Shown: positions 8,667-18,024 of the stretch, in pieces | Numbering within the stretch: position 1 is the stretch's first letter | How the letters are laid out: each line of letters begins with the position of its first letter | Origin: Chara braunii | Taxonomy: Eukaryota > Streptophyta > Charophyceae > Charales > Characeae | Direction: 5' to 3' | Assembly: GCA_003427395.1 (NCBI GenBank) | Contig: BFEA01000365.1 | Location: 732,514-760,590, forward strand | Length of the DNA: 28,077 nucleotides | Notes under the pieces: model-generated | The model's database searches: none | The model's input: only the letters and a program-made list of their open reading frames with translations | Told to the model about the DNA's origin: nothing | Made by a program: the position numbers and the translations under genes

Positions 8667-8922
8667 TCGAACTAAGTCCCCCGAAACCAGAACCGTATTT
8701 TCATTTAACGACCGCAGCGCCTCTCGCATCATCGCTCGGCGGTTTCGTGGCCCTACGTACTACGACATCTCATGGCCCTCCGTACTCCGACATCCCAGCC
8801 AAATGCCCGCAAGGTTGCTGGGATGTCGGAGTTTGGAGGGCCGCTATACGGCCGACCAATGATGGGAGTGGCGCTGCGGGCGTTTGTTGAAAATATGGTT
8901 CTGGTTTCGGGAGACTTCAGAG
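8667..8922. repeat. Foldback (inverted-repeat) element, about 256 bp
   Basis: The left arm 8667-8798 is the reverse complement of the right arm 8817-8922, with a loop of about 18 bp. The inner 26 bp of each arm (8773-8798 and 8817-8842) differ at only two positions. The outer part pairs through cccgaaaccagaacc and gcagcgcc. The left arm carries an extra block of about 26 bp (about 8747-8772) that repeats the inner arm. This could be a MITE or a foldback transposon remnant. Its transcript would form a long hairpin. No ORF lies inside. Confidence 0.75.
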
Positions 8923-9494
8923 TCCCGTAGTCCCTGAGTGTCCAAATTTCTTACAACGTTTTGCTTTGCTGGTCGTGCTACTCAGAAGTCCGCTGGGGTC
9001 CTGACTTGCAACCTGAGGCTCGCTCTTTTGATGGCGGTCTTCGCATTGCTTGGCAATGACGGTGCTCGTTTTTTTTCAGCTGCGCTTTCCTATTATGCTT
9101 TTCCACTGGTCGTCGAATGAATCCACCAAGGGATGTTTGGTGACCGTGCATGGCAGTTTTAGACATAGTCAAGACCGTGACATTCGGTTTGCAAAAAACC
9201 TGCGATCCCCGTTTCAGATCAACATCTGCACCTACTCGTGCAGGCACTGATGCGTGGTGTCATCGACTTTGTGTAGAGGTATTCGAAGATAGAGTGAAGT
9301 TGCAAATTCACACGAGGCCGGACTTCTGCAGGGCACAGGCTGGCAAGGACAACCCGCATCACAAAATTTTTGTATTCGCACAAATGCATCGTCCTGTGGT
9401 CCATTGGTGAACGCGCTTCCTTTGTCAATGCACTGGAAGGTTGTCCTTCTTAGCTTATGTTCGCCATCCAAGCTTGCAGTGTCACTTTTCGAGT
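8923..9494. other. Non-coding interval
   Basis: There is no convincing gene on either strand. The last dyad-repeat copy, a degenerate one (cagaagtccgctggggtcctgacttg), lies at 8982-9007. It may mark the right end of the block that starts at about 273. Confidence 0.5.
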
Positions 9495-10049
9495 ATGGAT
9501 CTCAGCACACTTTTGCACCATCAACAAGTGTCTGCGCGTGCTTGGCTCTATACTAAGCCTTCAGAACTACACCCTATACTTTCATCACGTATCCAAAGTG
9601 TAACAAGCATGGATCTCAGCACACTTCCGCATGTTCACCAAGTGTGTCGGTGCGCTAATCCCTAAGCAAATTTAAACAAAGTAGGGAACTACACAACCGT
9701 TTGGGCCGAGAGGATGAAGTTACTTAGGAGTGATAGAACCGAGCTTGTCCAACAAGCCTACAATCAAGGCGCCTTGCTCAACGGAATCATAAATAAGTAT
9801 GGATCTCAGCACACTTATCAAACTTCTCTGACAAGGATATAATCATAAACTTTAAGGAGCCTGCTCATCACAATAGTAAATGAGTATGGATCTCAACACA
9901 CTAAGTCTTATCGAACTTCTTTGACAGTGAGAAATCAAGGCGCCTTGCTTATCATAATTATACACAAGTATGAATCTTTGCACACTTCCGCCTATCGGGC
10001 ACACCTCGCTTATTGCGATCATAAACAAGTATGGATCCCAGCACACTTC
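9495..10049. repeat. Six interspersed copies of a 19-bp motif
   Basis: The motif TATGGATCTCAGCACACTT, or close variants, starts near 9495, 9609, 9797, 9884, 9969 and 10030. Most copies are preceded by atcataaa(c/t)aag-like sequence, and several by caaggcgccttgct, itself a palindrome (aaGGCGCCtt). Spacing is about 60-190 bp. The array lies just upstream of the second Ulp1 gene, in a position like subterminal repeats of a DNA transposon. There are no genes here. Confidence 0.8.
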
Positions 10050-10412
10050 CGAATATGGGGCGAATGGATGGGCGAGTGAATGGGCATATCTAGGTTGTTT
10101 ACGCTGCAGCCGAAACTGAATTCGTTCGAAAGAGGACACAGTATAATGTTCTATTTTGACGCATAACATGTTGTATGGGTTTCAACTACGTAAAGTGGTA
10201 GTTCCAATAAGCACCCCGCTCTTTTAAGGTAACCCTTACTACGCATTACTATAACAAATTGAACGCAATGAACATGACTAGAAATCGTAGTTCCTACTGA
10301 AATATTAGCTCACGTAAACACATGGCGCGTTGTCATGTGCAGCGCAAACGACAATGGAGGATAACCGGAGGTGCAAAAATGATGGACCGTCCACTTGGCA
10401 ACAACGAATTTG
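10050..10412. other. Non-coding leader before the second Ulp1 gene
   Basis: AT-rich sequence without a usable ORF. The Ulp1 frame is closed by TGA at 10380, so any upstream coding part would have to come from an exon or another frame. An overlapping 28-codon frame starts at ATG 10374. Confidence 0.45.
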
Positions 10413-11149
10413 ATGGAGAGAGAGATGGAGACCCTCGCGCGATTGCGAGTGAAACTTGGGAATAGCGACGTCATAGCAAGTTCGTTCAACGAAGACACAA
10501 AAGAAGAATTGGTGATGACAGTCAACGATTTTAGCTTGCTAATGATAGAAAAAAAGTGGCTGAACGAGCATATAGTTAATTTTTATCTTAACCTTGTTAG
10601 ATTGGACAATGAGTGTCGTTTGAAGCACCTTAATTGCGACTCGAAGAACGAAAATGTGGTTAGAACTGGAAAGGGGCGCATTCCTACAATAACAGTTCTT
10701 AGCTCATTTTTTCCGCAAAACTATTTAATAGCGATATGAAGTTCGAGCACGAAAAGGTTTACAGGTGGTTCACAGAGGTCGTGATTAGCGACATGGATTT
10801 GATCATTGCACCTTTTCACGTCGCGCACAACCAGCATTGGACACTCGTAGTGGCAGACCTTACGCGTAGGAAAATAGAGTACTACGATTCGCTGACGTCG
10901 AATGTTGAACTCACGGCGAATGTGACAAGGGGGTTCGCAAGATTTCTGTACGTGAGGTCGGTCGAACAAGGTCAAGAAATTGACACGAAAAACTTCAACC
11001 ATATATGGGAAGTGGAAGGCATCCCAAAGCAGCGCGACTTCAACGAGTGCGGTGTATTTATGCTGACATATGCATCACTATTGGCGAGAGGGTTCTTCCA
11101 CCTTTCAAGGTCGTATCAGAGGACACGAAGAAAATACGATATTGGATAA
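10413..11149 (+). pseudogene. Second Ulp1-type (C48) cysteine protease, one frameshift
   Basis: The first part (frame 3, ATG 10413) contains EKKWLNEHIVNFYLNLV, the classic opening helix of Ulp1 domains, and a strand-helix ending TVLSSFFPQ. It stops at TGA 10737. The second part (frame 2) overlaps it by a few bases and contains the catalytic core: VYRWF, His 10835-10837 (NQHW), Asp 10886-10888 (YYDS, again 17 residues on), Gln 11030-11032 and Cys 11048-11050 (ECGVFM). The stop is TAA 11147. One base gained or lost near 10725 would explain the break. It shares only the core motif with the first Ulp1 gene, so it is a separate family or a distant copy. No stop codons occur apart from the frameshift, which suggests it is rather young. 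Confidence 0.88.
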
Positions 11150-11380
11150 CTTTCGACGTAGCTGTTGTGGAGTAGATGAATTTGTTCCATTTACAGCATA
11201 GACGTTCAAACACATGAAATGATTATGTAGTGATCATAAATAAATCTGATATTTGAGAAAACGAGTTATTAAGTGTAACGAGGATTGATTATGCGGTTCA
11301 CGATGAATGTAACTGATCATGCAAGTACGAACATCTCATGGGAGATCATCTTATCTTTTACCTCTTACACCTCTCCTCCT
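11150..11380. other. AT-rich 3' flank of the second Ulp1 gene
   Basis: No gene is seen. The word gatcataaataaatc (about 11231-11245) resembles the atcataaacaag word that precedes the 19-bp motif upstream of the gene, so it could be a remnant of the right-end array. The match is short. Confidence 0.35.
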
Positions 11381-11528
11381 TACCCTTTACCCCTTACCCC
11401 TTACCCCTTACCCATTACCCCTTACCCCCCCTGACCCCTTACCCCTTACCCCTTAACCCCCTACCCCTTACCCCCTTACCCCTTACCCCCTTACCCCTTA
11501 CCCCTTACCCCCTACCCCTTACCCCTTA
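11381..11528. repeat. (CCCCTTA)n-like heptamer tract
   Basis: About twenty copies of the 7-bp unit ccccttа-type sequence (cccctta) with a few insertions, for example ccccccctga and ccccttaacc. The complementary strand reads TAAGGGG. It resembles telomeric repeats in period and strand bias but is not the usual plant TTTAGGG. Open frames across it are artefacts of the repeat. Confidence 0.9.
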
Positions 11529-12640
11529 ATCCTACAACAAATAATTCACAAATGAAAAAAAAAAGGGCAAAAAATGTGAGTTTTAATTTCGTTCAAAAAA
11601 TAAAAAATGTCCGTTTTGACGAAATCGTTGTTTACTAATTGACAATGCAAGTGTTGACGTCAGCAGCCAACGAAGTACTTGAAGATGTCGCCCATAGTAG
11701 ACCATCGCCAATACCAGGTATGTGCCCTCACATCATCATCATTATCGTCCTTCTCTCTCTCTCCCTCGTCTTACACCCATGTCTTCCCTCTGTACACTCG
11801 AACACAACCCCCTGCGGCTCACTGTAGTCCAAGCCCATCCAGCTATGGAGGCTGGGCTATGGCGCTGCCCTTAGCAGCGCCCTCACTTACACACGACCGC
11901 ACAGGCTTGCACCTTGCCTCTCAGCGCCAGCAGCAGCCCAGGAGCGCCCCCTCCAGCAGCAGCCCAGGAGCGCCCGCTCCAGCAGCGCTGCGACGAGCAT
12001 GCAAGTGCCCGAATGCCTGCCCAGGCAGCGAGCTCTTTCCGATATGGAAAGAGGCTGTCTGCTTTCGCAGCCTAGCTGCCCTAAGCCTCATCCCAGAAGC
12101 TTCCGGTAGGCCCCAGGAGGCTGCCCTCCTTTGCAGCTACTGGACCTCGTTCGGTTGGGCCTCCCAACTGTCTGTGTATGAGGCTGCGATTCTTGCCCAG
12201 GGTCTTCGTTTCCGGAAAAGCCGGGTGGGCCATGGAATGTCTTTGGTGCTCGACCTGTGTTTCCCTCAACCAATCTGGCACGTCACAACTGCCTCGACCC
12301 CAAATACGAAATTGACAGTCGGGCCTCTCGTGGTTTGTTAGGCCCGGCTTCACTTAGAGGGGGCACATCTGCAATAGGGGCCCCTTAGGCCTGCCGAGGA
12401 CCCAGATGCTCGCATTCCTTAGTCCTCTGTGTTTCAGCAGTTATGGGTTGGTCACGTAGCTAGGCGGTGTTGGTGTCTGCACATGATTCTCAGGGCTTGG
12501 CTGCACTACTCACCAAATGTGCAAAGCTAGAATGAATCTTCTGCAGAACATGGAATAATACGCCGCCATATGTTTTGTCTTTTGTGCATGTGCAGAGTAG
12601 AGGCCCTTAGGGCCACTGCACGTATTCCTAAGAAAAGAGA
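11529..12640. other. Interval without a recognised gene, includes a 26-bp tandem repeat
   Basis: A plus-strand frame stays open from 11679 to 12341 but is biased to Ser, Pro and Ala and matches nothing I know. A 26-bp unit (ccagcagcagcccaggagcg...) is repeated two and a half times at 11927-11990. A short inverted repeat, gcgctgcccttagcagcgc, lies at about 11861-11880. I do not support a gene here. Confidence 0.4.
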
Positions 12641-12646
12641 AACGAG

Positions 12647-12736
12647 TTCTTTTTTTTTGTTTCTCTTTTTTCTCGTTTTTGTTTCTGAGCCGTGCTAGGG
12701 GGATTTCCCCCCCCCCCCCCCCCCCCCCAAAAAAAA
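12647..12736. repeat. Homopolymer runs: T-rich, 22 C, 8 A
   Basis: A T-rich stretch is followed by an unbroken run of 22 C at 12707-12728 and 8 A at 12729-12736. The run length is probably uncertain in any assembly. There is no coding content. Confidence 0.9.
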
Positions 12737-12879
12737 GGAGCATGCACATATGGCGGAGGATGAGGTGGTAGGGGCGTGGGCCTCCGGAGGTGCTTCTTTT
12801 CGCACTTTTGGGGTTTGTTGAACGAGGCCCACCACCCACCCCGTAGTCCGCAACGTGCGCGCGCACCCCCCGGTGTCGC

Positions 12880-12992
12880 GTTCAAATTTTTCGCGCCACG
12901 CGCAGCGCGTTTGAACGCGATTGAACGCGGCCCCAGGGCGTATCAACGCACGCGTTTGAACGTAAACGCGCGTTCGGCGCGTTCAACCGGTT
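12880..12992. repeat. CpG-dense dyad cluster (CGCGTTTGAACGCG type)
   Basis: The core GTTCAA/TTGAAC, wrapped in CGCG, occurs about six times (cgcgttcaaa, gcgcgtttgaacgcg, attgaacgcgg, acgcgtttgaacg, cgcgcgttcggcg, gcgttcaacc). CpG density is far above the flanks, which is unusual for old repeat DNA if CpG is methylated. No gene is here. Confidence 0.65.
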
Positions 12993-15020
12993 ACCTAGCA
13001 AGCGACAGAAAGGCCTCAGGGAAAGTGCCACTCCCTCCTGCGGATCAGCTGATTAGTCTGCCTCGCCTAAGAGCGGTATCAGGACTAAGAGGCATGGTAC
13101 ATGATCTTCTTGTTCCTGCTGTTGCATATCTGTCTTCTTTTTCCTGGTGATCCACGGAGCATCGTCACTATGAAGGAAAGCACGCTTTCATATCAGCATA
13201 GTGCCTCGAGAGCTCTTCTTCTTCTTGGCTAAATTATTCGAAGAGGCCCCTTTGTTTACGCAATATGTCTCAATCGGCTTGGTGTGAACTTTTTTCCATC
13301 TGCTAATTGACTTGGTTTGATTTTTTCTCTCCAACTTTTTTACTTGCATTGGAGAACGGTTGATTTAGAGCGGACTTTTTTCTTCCACCTGCTAGCTAGC
13401 GTGGTTTTGTTTTTTTCCTACTTTTTTACTTGTATTGGAAATTGGTTAATTGATGCGTCTCTCTTTTTCAATATTCCCAATCCCCCTGTTCCTTAAAAAT
13501 AAAATAACTGATAAATGAGTCTTATGCGCCCCCCTATGGGCTTGGATACTAGCATTAGATGCTCGAATTAATATTCCCCCGTGCATGTTAAAGATCATTC
13601 ACCCCTTTTTATGACCGAAAACATGATGGGAACATTAGCAATCTGAGCTGAGCAGGATCTCGTTGTAAACCTAAAAGAGGATTGCCAGGGATTTCTATTT
13701 TTCCTTCTTCCCCCATTTTTCCTTTTTTCTTTTTCCTTTTCCTCTTTCCCTTTTTCCTTTTCCCTTCCCCCCCCCCCCTTTTTTTACGTTTTCAAACTTT
13801 TGTGACGCCAATGTGGCATATTGAAGTCCGAGATAGAAGTTGCACGAGTTAACGCCCCCTTATGCATACGAAAGCCGGTGTGACGCACGATGATGTTTTT
13901 ACAACGAAAAAATGCGATTGATCGGCATGTGTTGAGATAGACTAGGAGATATGGCTAGAATGATCATTGAAGACAAACTTCGACTTCTTTTGGATAGTCA
14001 CAAGCAGCTTGGGACGATGATCGCCGCTTACACCCGTACAGGGTGTACAAGCAACCCTCGTGATGAGCCAATCAAAAAGAAAAATCGTCGTGGTGAAACC
14101 TGAAAAATGGCTAGAACACCTTAGTCTATCTCCGTTACCAGAGTCAGGAGCGTGACAGGAGAGTTAATTAACCTTGTCACCAATCACGTCACTACTAGAT
14201 TGCACACGTGCTGGTGATAAGCGGCACGCGCCGTGATTCTTTCACGTATTATGGAATAAAGATAGGAATTCCCTTCTTCTACCTTCATCACCTTTTTCTG
14301 TTGTTTAAAACTCGATCTTTAACGAAGTCAAGTAGGCCAGATTTCGTATCCCTCATCTCATAAGCCTCTAAGCGACGAATGACGAAGTGATCACACAGGG
14401 ACTACCCAAGAGCACTTGCTAGCCTGTCATGTTCGCTGATTCAGACGGACCTCTGAGGAACGATTCGCAGGGTGCACTAAACCATGAGTAGAACCCCTCT
14501 TTTCCACATAAAAAGCCGAAGCCATACCTGCGATGTTTCGCAAGCTAAAGGATGTGCCGATTTGAGTATCGGAGATTTGGCCAGGCATAGAATATCTTGC
14601 CTTGGCGTGCATATGATGCACACACCCAAAACACACACATATTCGGGCCCAGAGATTTCCGAATGAATCTGGCCATAACTCTGTGCTACATCTTATTCCG
14701 GACTGTGTACCATTCATTCAGGGAAAAGGAACACATACCCAAGCATTTTGCTTGTAGTTGCACCCCATTTTTCTTTTTCCCCCACCCACATCCAGTAACA
14801 GGAGTGTCTAAGGCCAACACTCTCCTACACGCCACATAGCTCAATTACGCACACACTCTGACGCAGTCTCACCCTTGTTCGCTACAGACCCTACAAACAT
14901 CACTCAGGGAGAGCAAGCCGACTATCACAGTTGGTTGGCAGCAAGCTTGCCTCAGGTTGTCAGTGGGGATTACACTTATGAACTTCAATATGCCGCATGC
15001 TAGCCTAACCAACTGAGGAA
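12993..15020. other. Two kilobases without a gene; minor repeats
   Basis: No ORF of sensible composition was found on either strand. There is an 86-bp tandem duplication (13286-13371 and 13372 to about 13455, sharing acttttttc, acttttttacttg and ggttga/ttaatt words) and a T/C-rich tract at 13695-13795. A dyad with arms GTGACA and TGTCAC around ttaattaa lies at about 14153-14181. Confidence 0.5.
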
Positions 15021-15201
15021 GGCTGATCATGTGCAGTTTTTTCTTGGGGCAAGTACTTTGAGGTCACAACCCTTGTTAAAAATGGGCAAAAGAAACACGT
15101 ACCACACGATATCGGCAAGTCCCTCACCTGCCCTACGCATCTTTTCGTACGCTATGTACCCGAAGTACGTGAGCGTACAACGGGGCACCTGGGGTTGTAC
15201 A

Positions 15202-15240
15202 CCTGCATACAAGGCCTGCATACAAGGCCTGCATACAACA
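15202..15240. repeat. 13-bp tandem repeat, three copies
   Basis: The unit cctgcatacaagg occurs at 15202, 15215 and 15228. The last copy changes at its end. Confidence 0.9.
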
Positions 15241-15327
15241 CCTGTTTGGGCCCCAGAATTGTTTTTTTTTTTTCCAGGCGGGCTTGGGGAAAGGTGCCGT
15301 GACAGAAAGTGCTTCCCCGACCACGCT

Positions 15328-15456
15328 GCACCCTCATTTTGGCTGCACCAGACAGGAAGGATAGGTTGTATTCACTCTTTCTTGGGGTGTCTTGAAAGTC
15401 CACACCAGATAACGAATGTACTCAAGCAATTTTTGGTGCAGCCAAAATGACGGTGC
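15328..15456. mobile_element. 129-bp MITE-like element with 23-bp terminal inverted repeats
   Basis: Bases 15328-15350 (gcaccctcattttggctgca...) are the reverse complement of 15434-15456 with one mismatch. The similarity extends weakly about ten bases further out on both sides, for example ccacg against acacg. The inside (15351-15433) has no ORF. No target site duplication could be fixed with certainty. Size and structure fit a miniature inverted-repeat element. Confidence 0.7.
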
Positions 15457-15468
15457 TTCGTGTTTGGG

Positions 15469-15471
<3 letters not shown>

Positions 15472-15561
<90 letters not shown>

Positions 15562-15562
15562 N

Positions 15563-15652
<90 letters not shown>
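15472..15652. repeat. Compound microsatellite (CT)n(GT)n(CT)n(GT)n with an N
   Basis: CT repeats run 15472-15532, GT repeats 15533-15561, an undetermined base is at 15562, then CT to about 15604 and GT to 15652. The N and the doubled CT-GT order suggest an assembly join or collapse at this point. All open frames across it are repeat artefacts. Confidence 0.95.
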
Positions 15653-15653
<1 letters not shown>

Positions 15654-15935
15654 CAGAAAAAGTACTATGCATTAAAACAAATAAAAAACACACCAAACAA
15701 CTTCCATTTTTTTGTCTTTCTTATTCTTGATACTAGACTTAGGGGGCTGCCAACCTATGTTTTTATATTTTACTTTTTAGACCCGTAAATCCCGCGAACA
15801 ATTCGTTCGCGGGTAGAGTACAAATGAGAGCAACGGGGTTTTTGCACTCGCGTAGATGCCCATATGCATTGTACTTGAGCACAAAATAAAAAGAAAATTG
15901 TGGGGCCTGCCACCCCATGTTTTTATTTTATATTT
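15653..15935. repeat. Repeat family, locus 1
   Basis: This stretch follows directly on the GT repeat, as does its counterpart at 21001-21160. The first 95 bp are nearly identical at the two loci (ccagaaaaagtactatgcat onward). It contains the hairpin CCCGCGAAC-aattc-GTTCGCGGG near 15790-15812, then gggtagagtacaaatga, and ends with gcctgccaccccatg. No ORF of interest. Confidence 0.85.
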
Positions 15936-15939
15936 CAGA

Positions 15940-16556
15940 TCAACTTCCCTGCCAGGGCCTGCCTGACCTGTTCAACTTCCCTTTCAACTTCCCTTTCAAG
16001 ATCTGCGTTCTACACTACCTGACCTGTTCGTTAGTAACATTTCGTAGAAACTGGAATGCCCGGATGGAGATCGGCGCAAGATGGTTGAAGGTATCCATCT
16101 TCCAGATTGCGTATTTGAATCCCGTGATGTGTGCTCAACCCAATATGCAGATGCGAGGGGCGCAAACGTGGTGATCACATTCCGAAGCATCACCTCGGAC
16201 GTCCTCCTTTCTCGGACGTGAGTGGGGAATCCTGGATGGTAGCTGTGATGGCAGGGATTGCACGCTCCATCTCAATTCTCTCTTCCTCCTCAATCGCGAG
16301 ATCATCACAGCGCGCAGCAGGAGTGTCGTGAGTGATGGGGGAATTACTGATGCGGGCTTCGGGTACTCTCCCTTCCACGTGGGAGTCATCCAACCAACAG
16401 ATCTTGAGGAAGATCTGCTCGACCTCTGCTACTTTACCCCCTTGTTCCCTGCACTCCTTCGCAAATTCCTGCTTCCTAACCTCTAATTTCTCGCAAAGGA
16501 CCCTAAGCATGTCATCGAATTCTTCCCTATTCCAGTCCCACGCACCCGCAAGGACG
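15940..16556 (-). other. Possible degraded minus-strand coding fragment, coiled-coil-like
   Basis: On the minus strand 16556-16190 is open. It starts with an aromatic stretch (GAWDWNREEFDDML) and a heptad-like charged helix (LCEKLEVRKQEFAKECREQGG), then an acidic helix (DDLAIEEEERIEMERA). Another minus-strand stretch at about 15945-16000 reads LEREVEREVEQVRQALAGKL. Composition is like a real coiled-coil protein, for example a transposon gag-like or host fragment, but no family was recognised. Stops at 16190 and around 16560 limit it. Confidence 0.35.
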
Positions 16557-16571
16557 GCAAGCTATGTATCA

Positions 16572-16591
16572 CCTGCAGTCATGACTGCAGG
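16572..16591. other. Perfect 20-bp palindrome
   Basis: CCTGCAGTCATGACTGCAGG is its own reverse complement. It lies just beyond the end of the minus-strand fragment. A cluster of CCGCGG-like words follows at about 16620-16660 (gggcacccgcggtgaccaaccgcggcc). Confidence 0.9.
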
Positions 16592-16815
16592 CCTTTTTAC
16601 CGCACGAGGTCGGGACCCCAACCGCTGCGGGCACCCGCGGTGACCAACCGCGGCCCCAAAACCCGGGTATTTTTAAAAACTCGAATAATAGGCCAAACAA
16701 TAATAAAAAAAAAATCGGGTTGTAGGATTTTTTGTGTTCTACAACCTCATATTTTTAGTTTTATTTTTTGTCTTCGTTTTGGATTTCTACAAAATGAAAA
16801 ACAGAAATCCCTCAG

Positions 16816-17250
16816 GCAAAAGTTCTTCATTTAATTCTTTTAGTAAGAAAACCAAAGGATTTTGTTTATTTTTTATCTCAAATTTGGTAACGAATTTTGA
16901 TATGACCCCTCGGCAAAAGTTGTTCAGTGTATTTTTTGGCATAACATATATTTTTTCAGATTTTTCCTAGGCTACCAGAGTGGCCCTGGGTCACTTTCTC
17001 GGCTAGGCCAAAATAATTAATATAAATAAAAATAAATAAAATAGTTTTTAACTTTTAAGTTTATTTCTTATTTAAATTTTGGTGAAGAATTTCGATGTGA
17101 CCCTGCGGCAAAAGTTGTTCAGTTTATTTCTCTGCATAACATAACTGTTTTTGGAATTTTTGGATTTTTTTTTTTTCCCGCAGGGACCTTACCTGGTCCT
17201 TGCACGGCCTGGCCACCCGGAACCCGGGCGGCCCCGCTGGTAGCCTAGGA
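16816..17250. repeat. Direct repeats with an outer inverted repeat
   Basis: A block of about 90 bp at 16875-16960 recurs at 17071-17160. Both contain gcggcaaaagttgttcagt or a close variant, gcataacata, and a gatatgacc/gatgtgacc word. A partial third copy (caggcaaaagttcttca) is at 16816. CCTAGGCTACCA at 16967-16978 is matched by its exact reverse complement, TGGTAGCCTAGG, at about 17238-17249. AT-rich, with no gene. Confidence 0.75.
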
Positions 17251-17251
17251 C

Positions 17252-17370
17252 TTTCTTGATTTTTTTTTTTTTTTTTTTTTTTTAATGACCGCGGACCGCG
17301 GTCATGACCGTGGGCACGTGGCCGCGACCGCAGTCCGCGGTCGTGCCCGCGATGACCGCAGCCGCGGGGG
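17252..17370. repeat. Poly(T) run and CCGCGG-rich dyad cluster
   Basis: A T-run (about 17262-17283) is followed by gaccgcggaccgcggtcatgac-type sequence at 17286-17370, in which CCGCGGT and ACCGCGG alternate. It can form several hairpins. Similar words occur at 16620-16660. Confidence 0.75.
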
Positions 17371-17394
17371 ATTCATATACGGCAAGATCACTAA

Positions 17395-17600
17395 AGCCTA
17401 TCATCTCAAAAAAGTGAGGGTAACTACCGGTGTCCCACTTTTCCTTGATTGCGCTGATGACGTTGGGGTTGATGCAAGCAAAAAGTGCTTGTGTAGGTCT
17501 CGCAGGACAAGCACATCCTGCCAGCCATGGAAAATGGTGCGTGACCTCGTTCCACCATCCTCCAGGGAACGCCTCGTTGGGGGGTGACTGGTCAAGGGGT
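17395..17600. other. Complex-sequence island, open on both strands
   Basis: This is a non-repetitive stretch between repeat tracts. The plus strand reads KKVRVTTGVPLFLDCADDVG and on to 17587. The minus strand reads GGWWNEVTHHFPWLAG and IKEKWDTGSYPHFFEM. Both look coding-like, and I cannot choose between them or name a family. It may be a fragment of a transposon gene. Confidence 0.25.
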
Positions 17601-18010
17601 CGAGTGAGATAACAGGGGGAAGGAACAGGCCGAAAAAGGATCGAAGCCAGAAAATACCGCAGGAATAAAAAGCGAGAAGAAGAGGAAGAGAGAAAGGAAG
17701 GGGGAAGAGATACATCAAAAAAAGGGCAAGGTAAAAAAATCTGCATGGGGAAAGGCCGAGAGGGAGGTAACAAGGAAATAGTGCAAGGAAATATAAACAG
17801 AAGAAAAGAGGATATGGAGGAGAGACGGGGAGAACGATGTAGACTCAAGGGGAAGGGGGAAGAGCCAGGGGGGATGATGGTGAAGGGAGGACAAGAAAGA
17901 GGGAAAAAGGGAAGAGAAGGTTGATACGTAAGGAGACAAGGGTGGATGGAACAAATCATGCAGGAGCACAACAGAGGTGAAAAGAGGATTGATCGGAAAA
18001 CAGAGATAGA
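17600..18010. repeat. Purine-rich low-complexity tract
   Basis: A long G/A-rich stretch on the plus strand (gaag, ggag, aaagg words). The open frames on both strands come from the skewed composition. Confidence 0.8.
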
Positions 18011-18024
18011 GCAAACAACCATGA

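Noticed and set aside
9495-10049. CRISPR array
   Set aside because: The motif spacing is irregular, copies are degenerate, there are no cas genes and the setting is eukaryotic.
11338-11529. Leu/Pro-rich plus-strand ORF
   Set aside because: It is translation of the CCCCTTA tract.
15334-15788. Several ORFs with Ser-Leu, Cys-Val or Thr-His dipeptide runs
   Set aside because: Translations of the (CT)n(GT)n microsatellite.
17715-18024. Apparent membrane protein on the minus strand (Leu/Phe/Ser/Pro-rich)
   Set aside because: The hydrophobicity comes from pyrimidine-rich low-complexity DNA, not from defined membrane segments.
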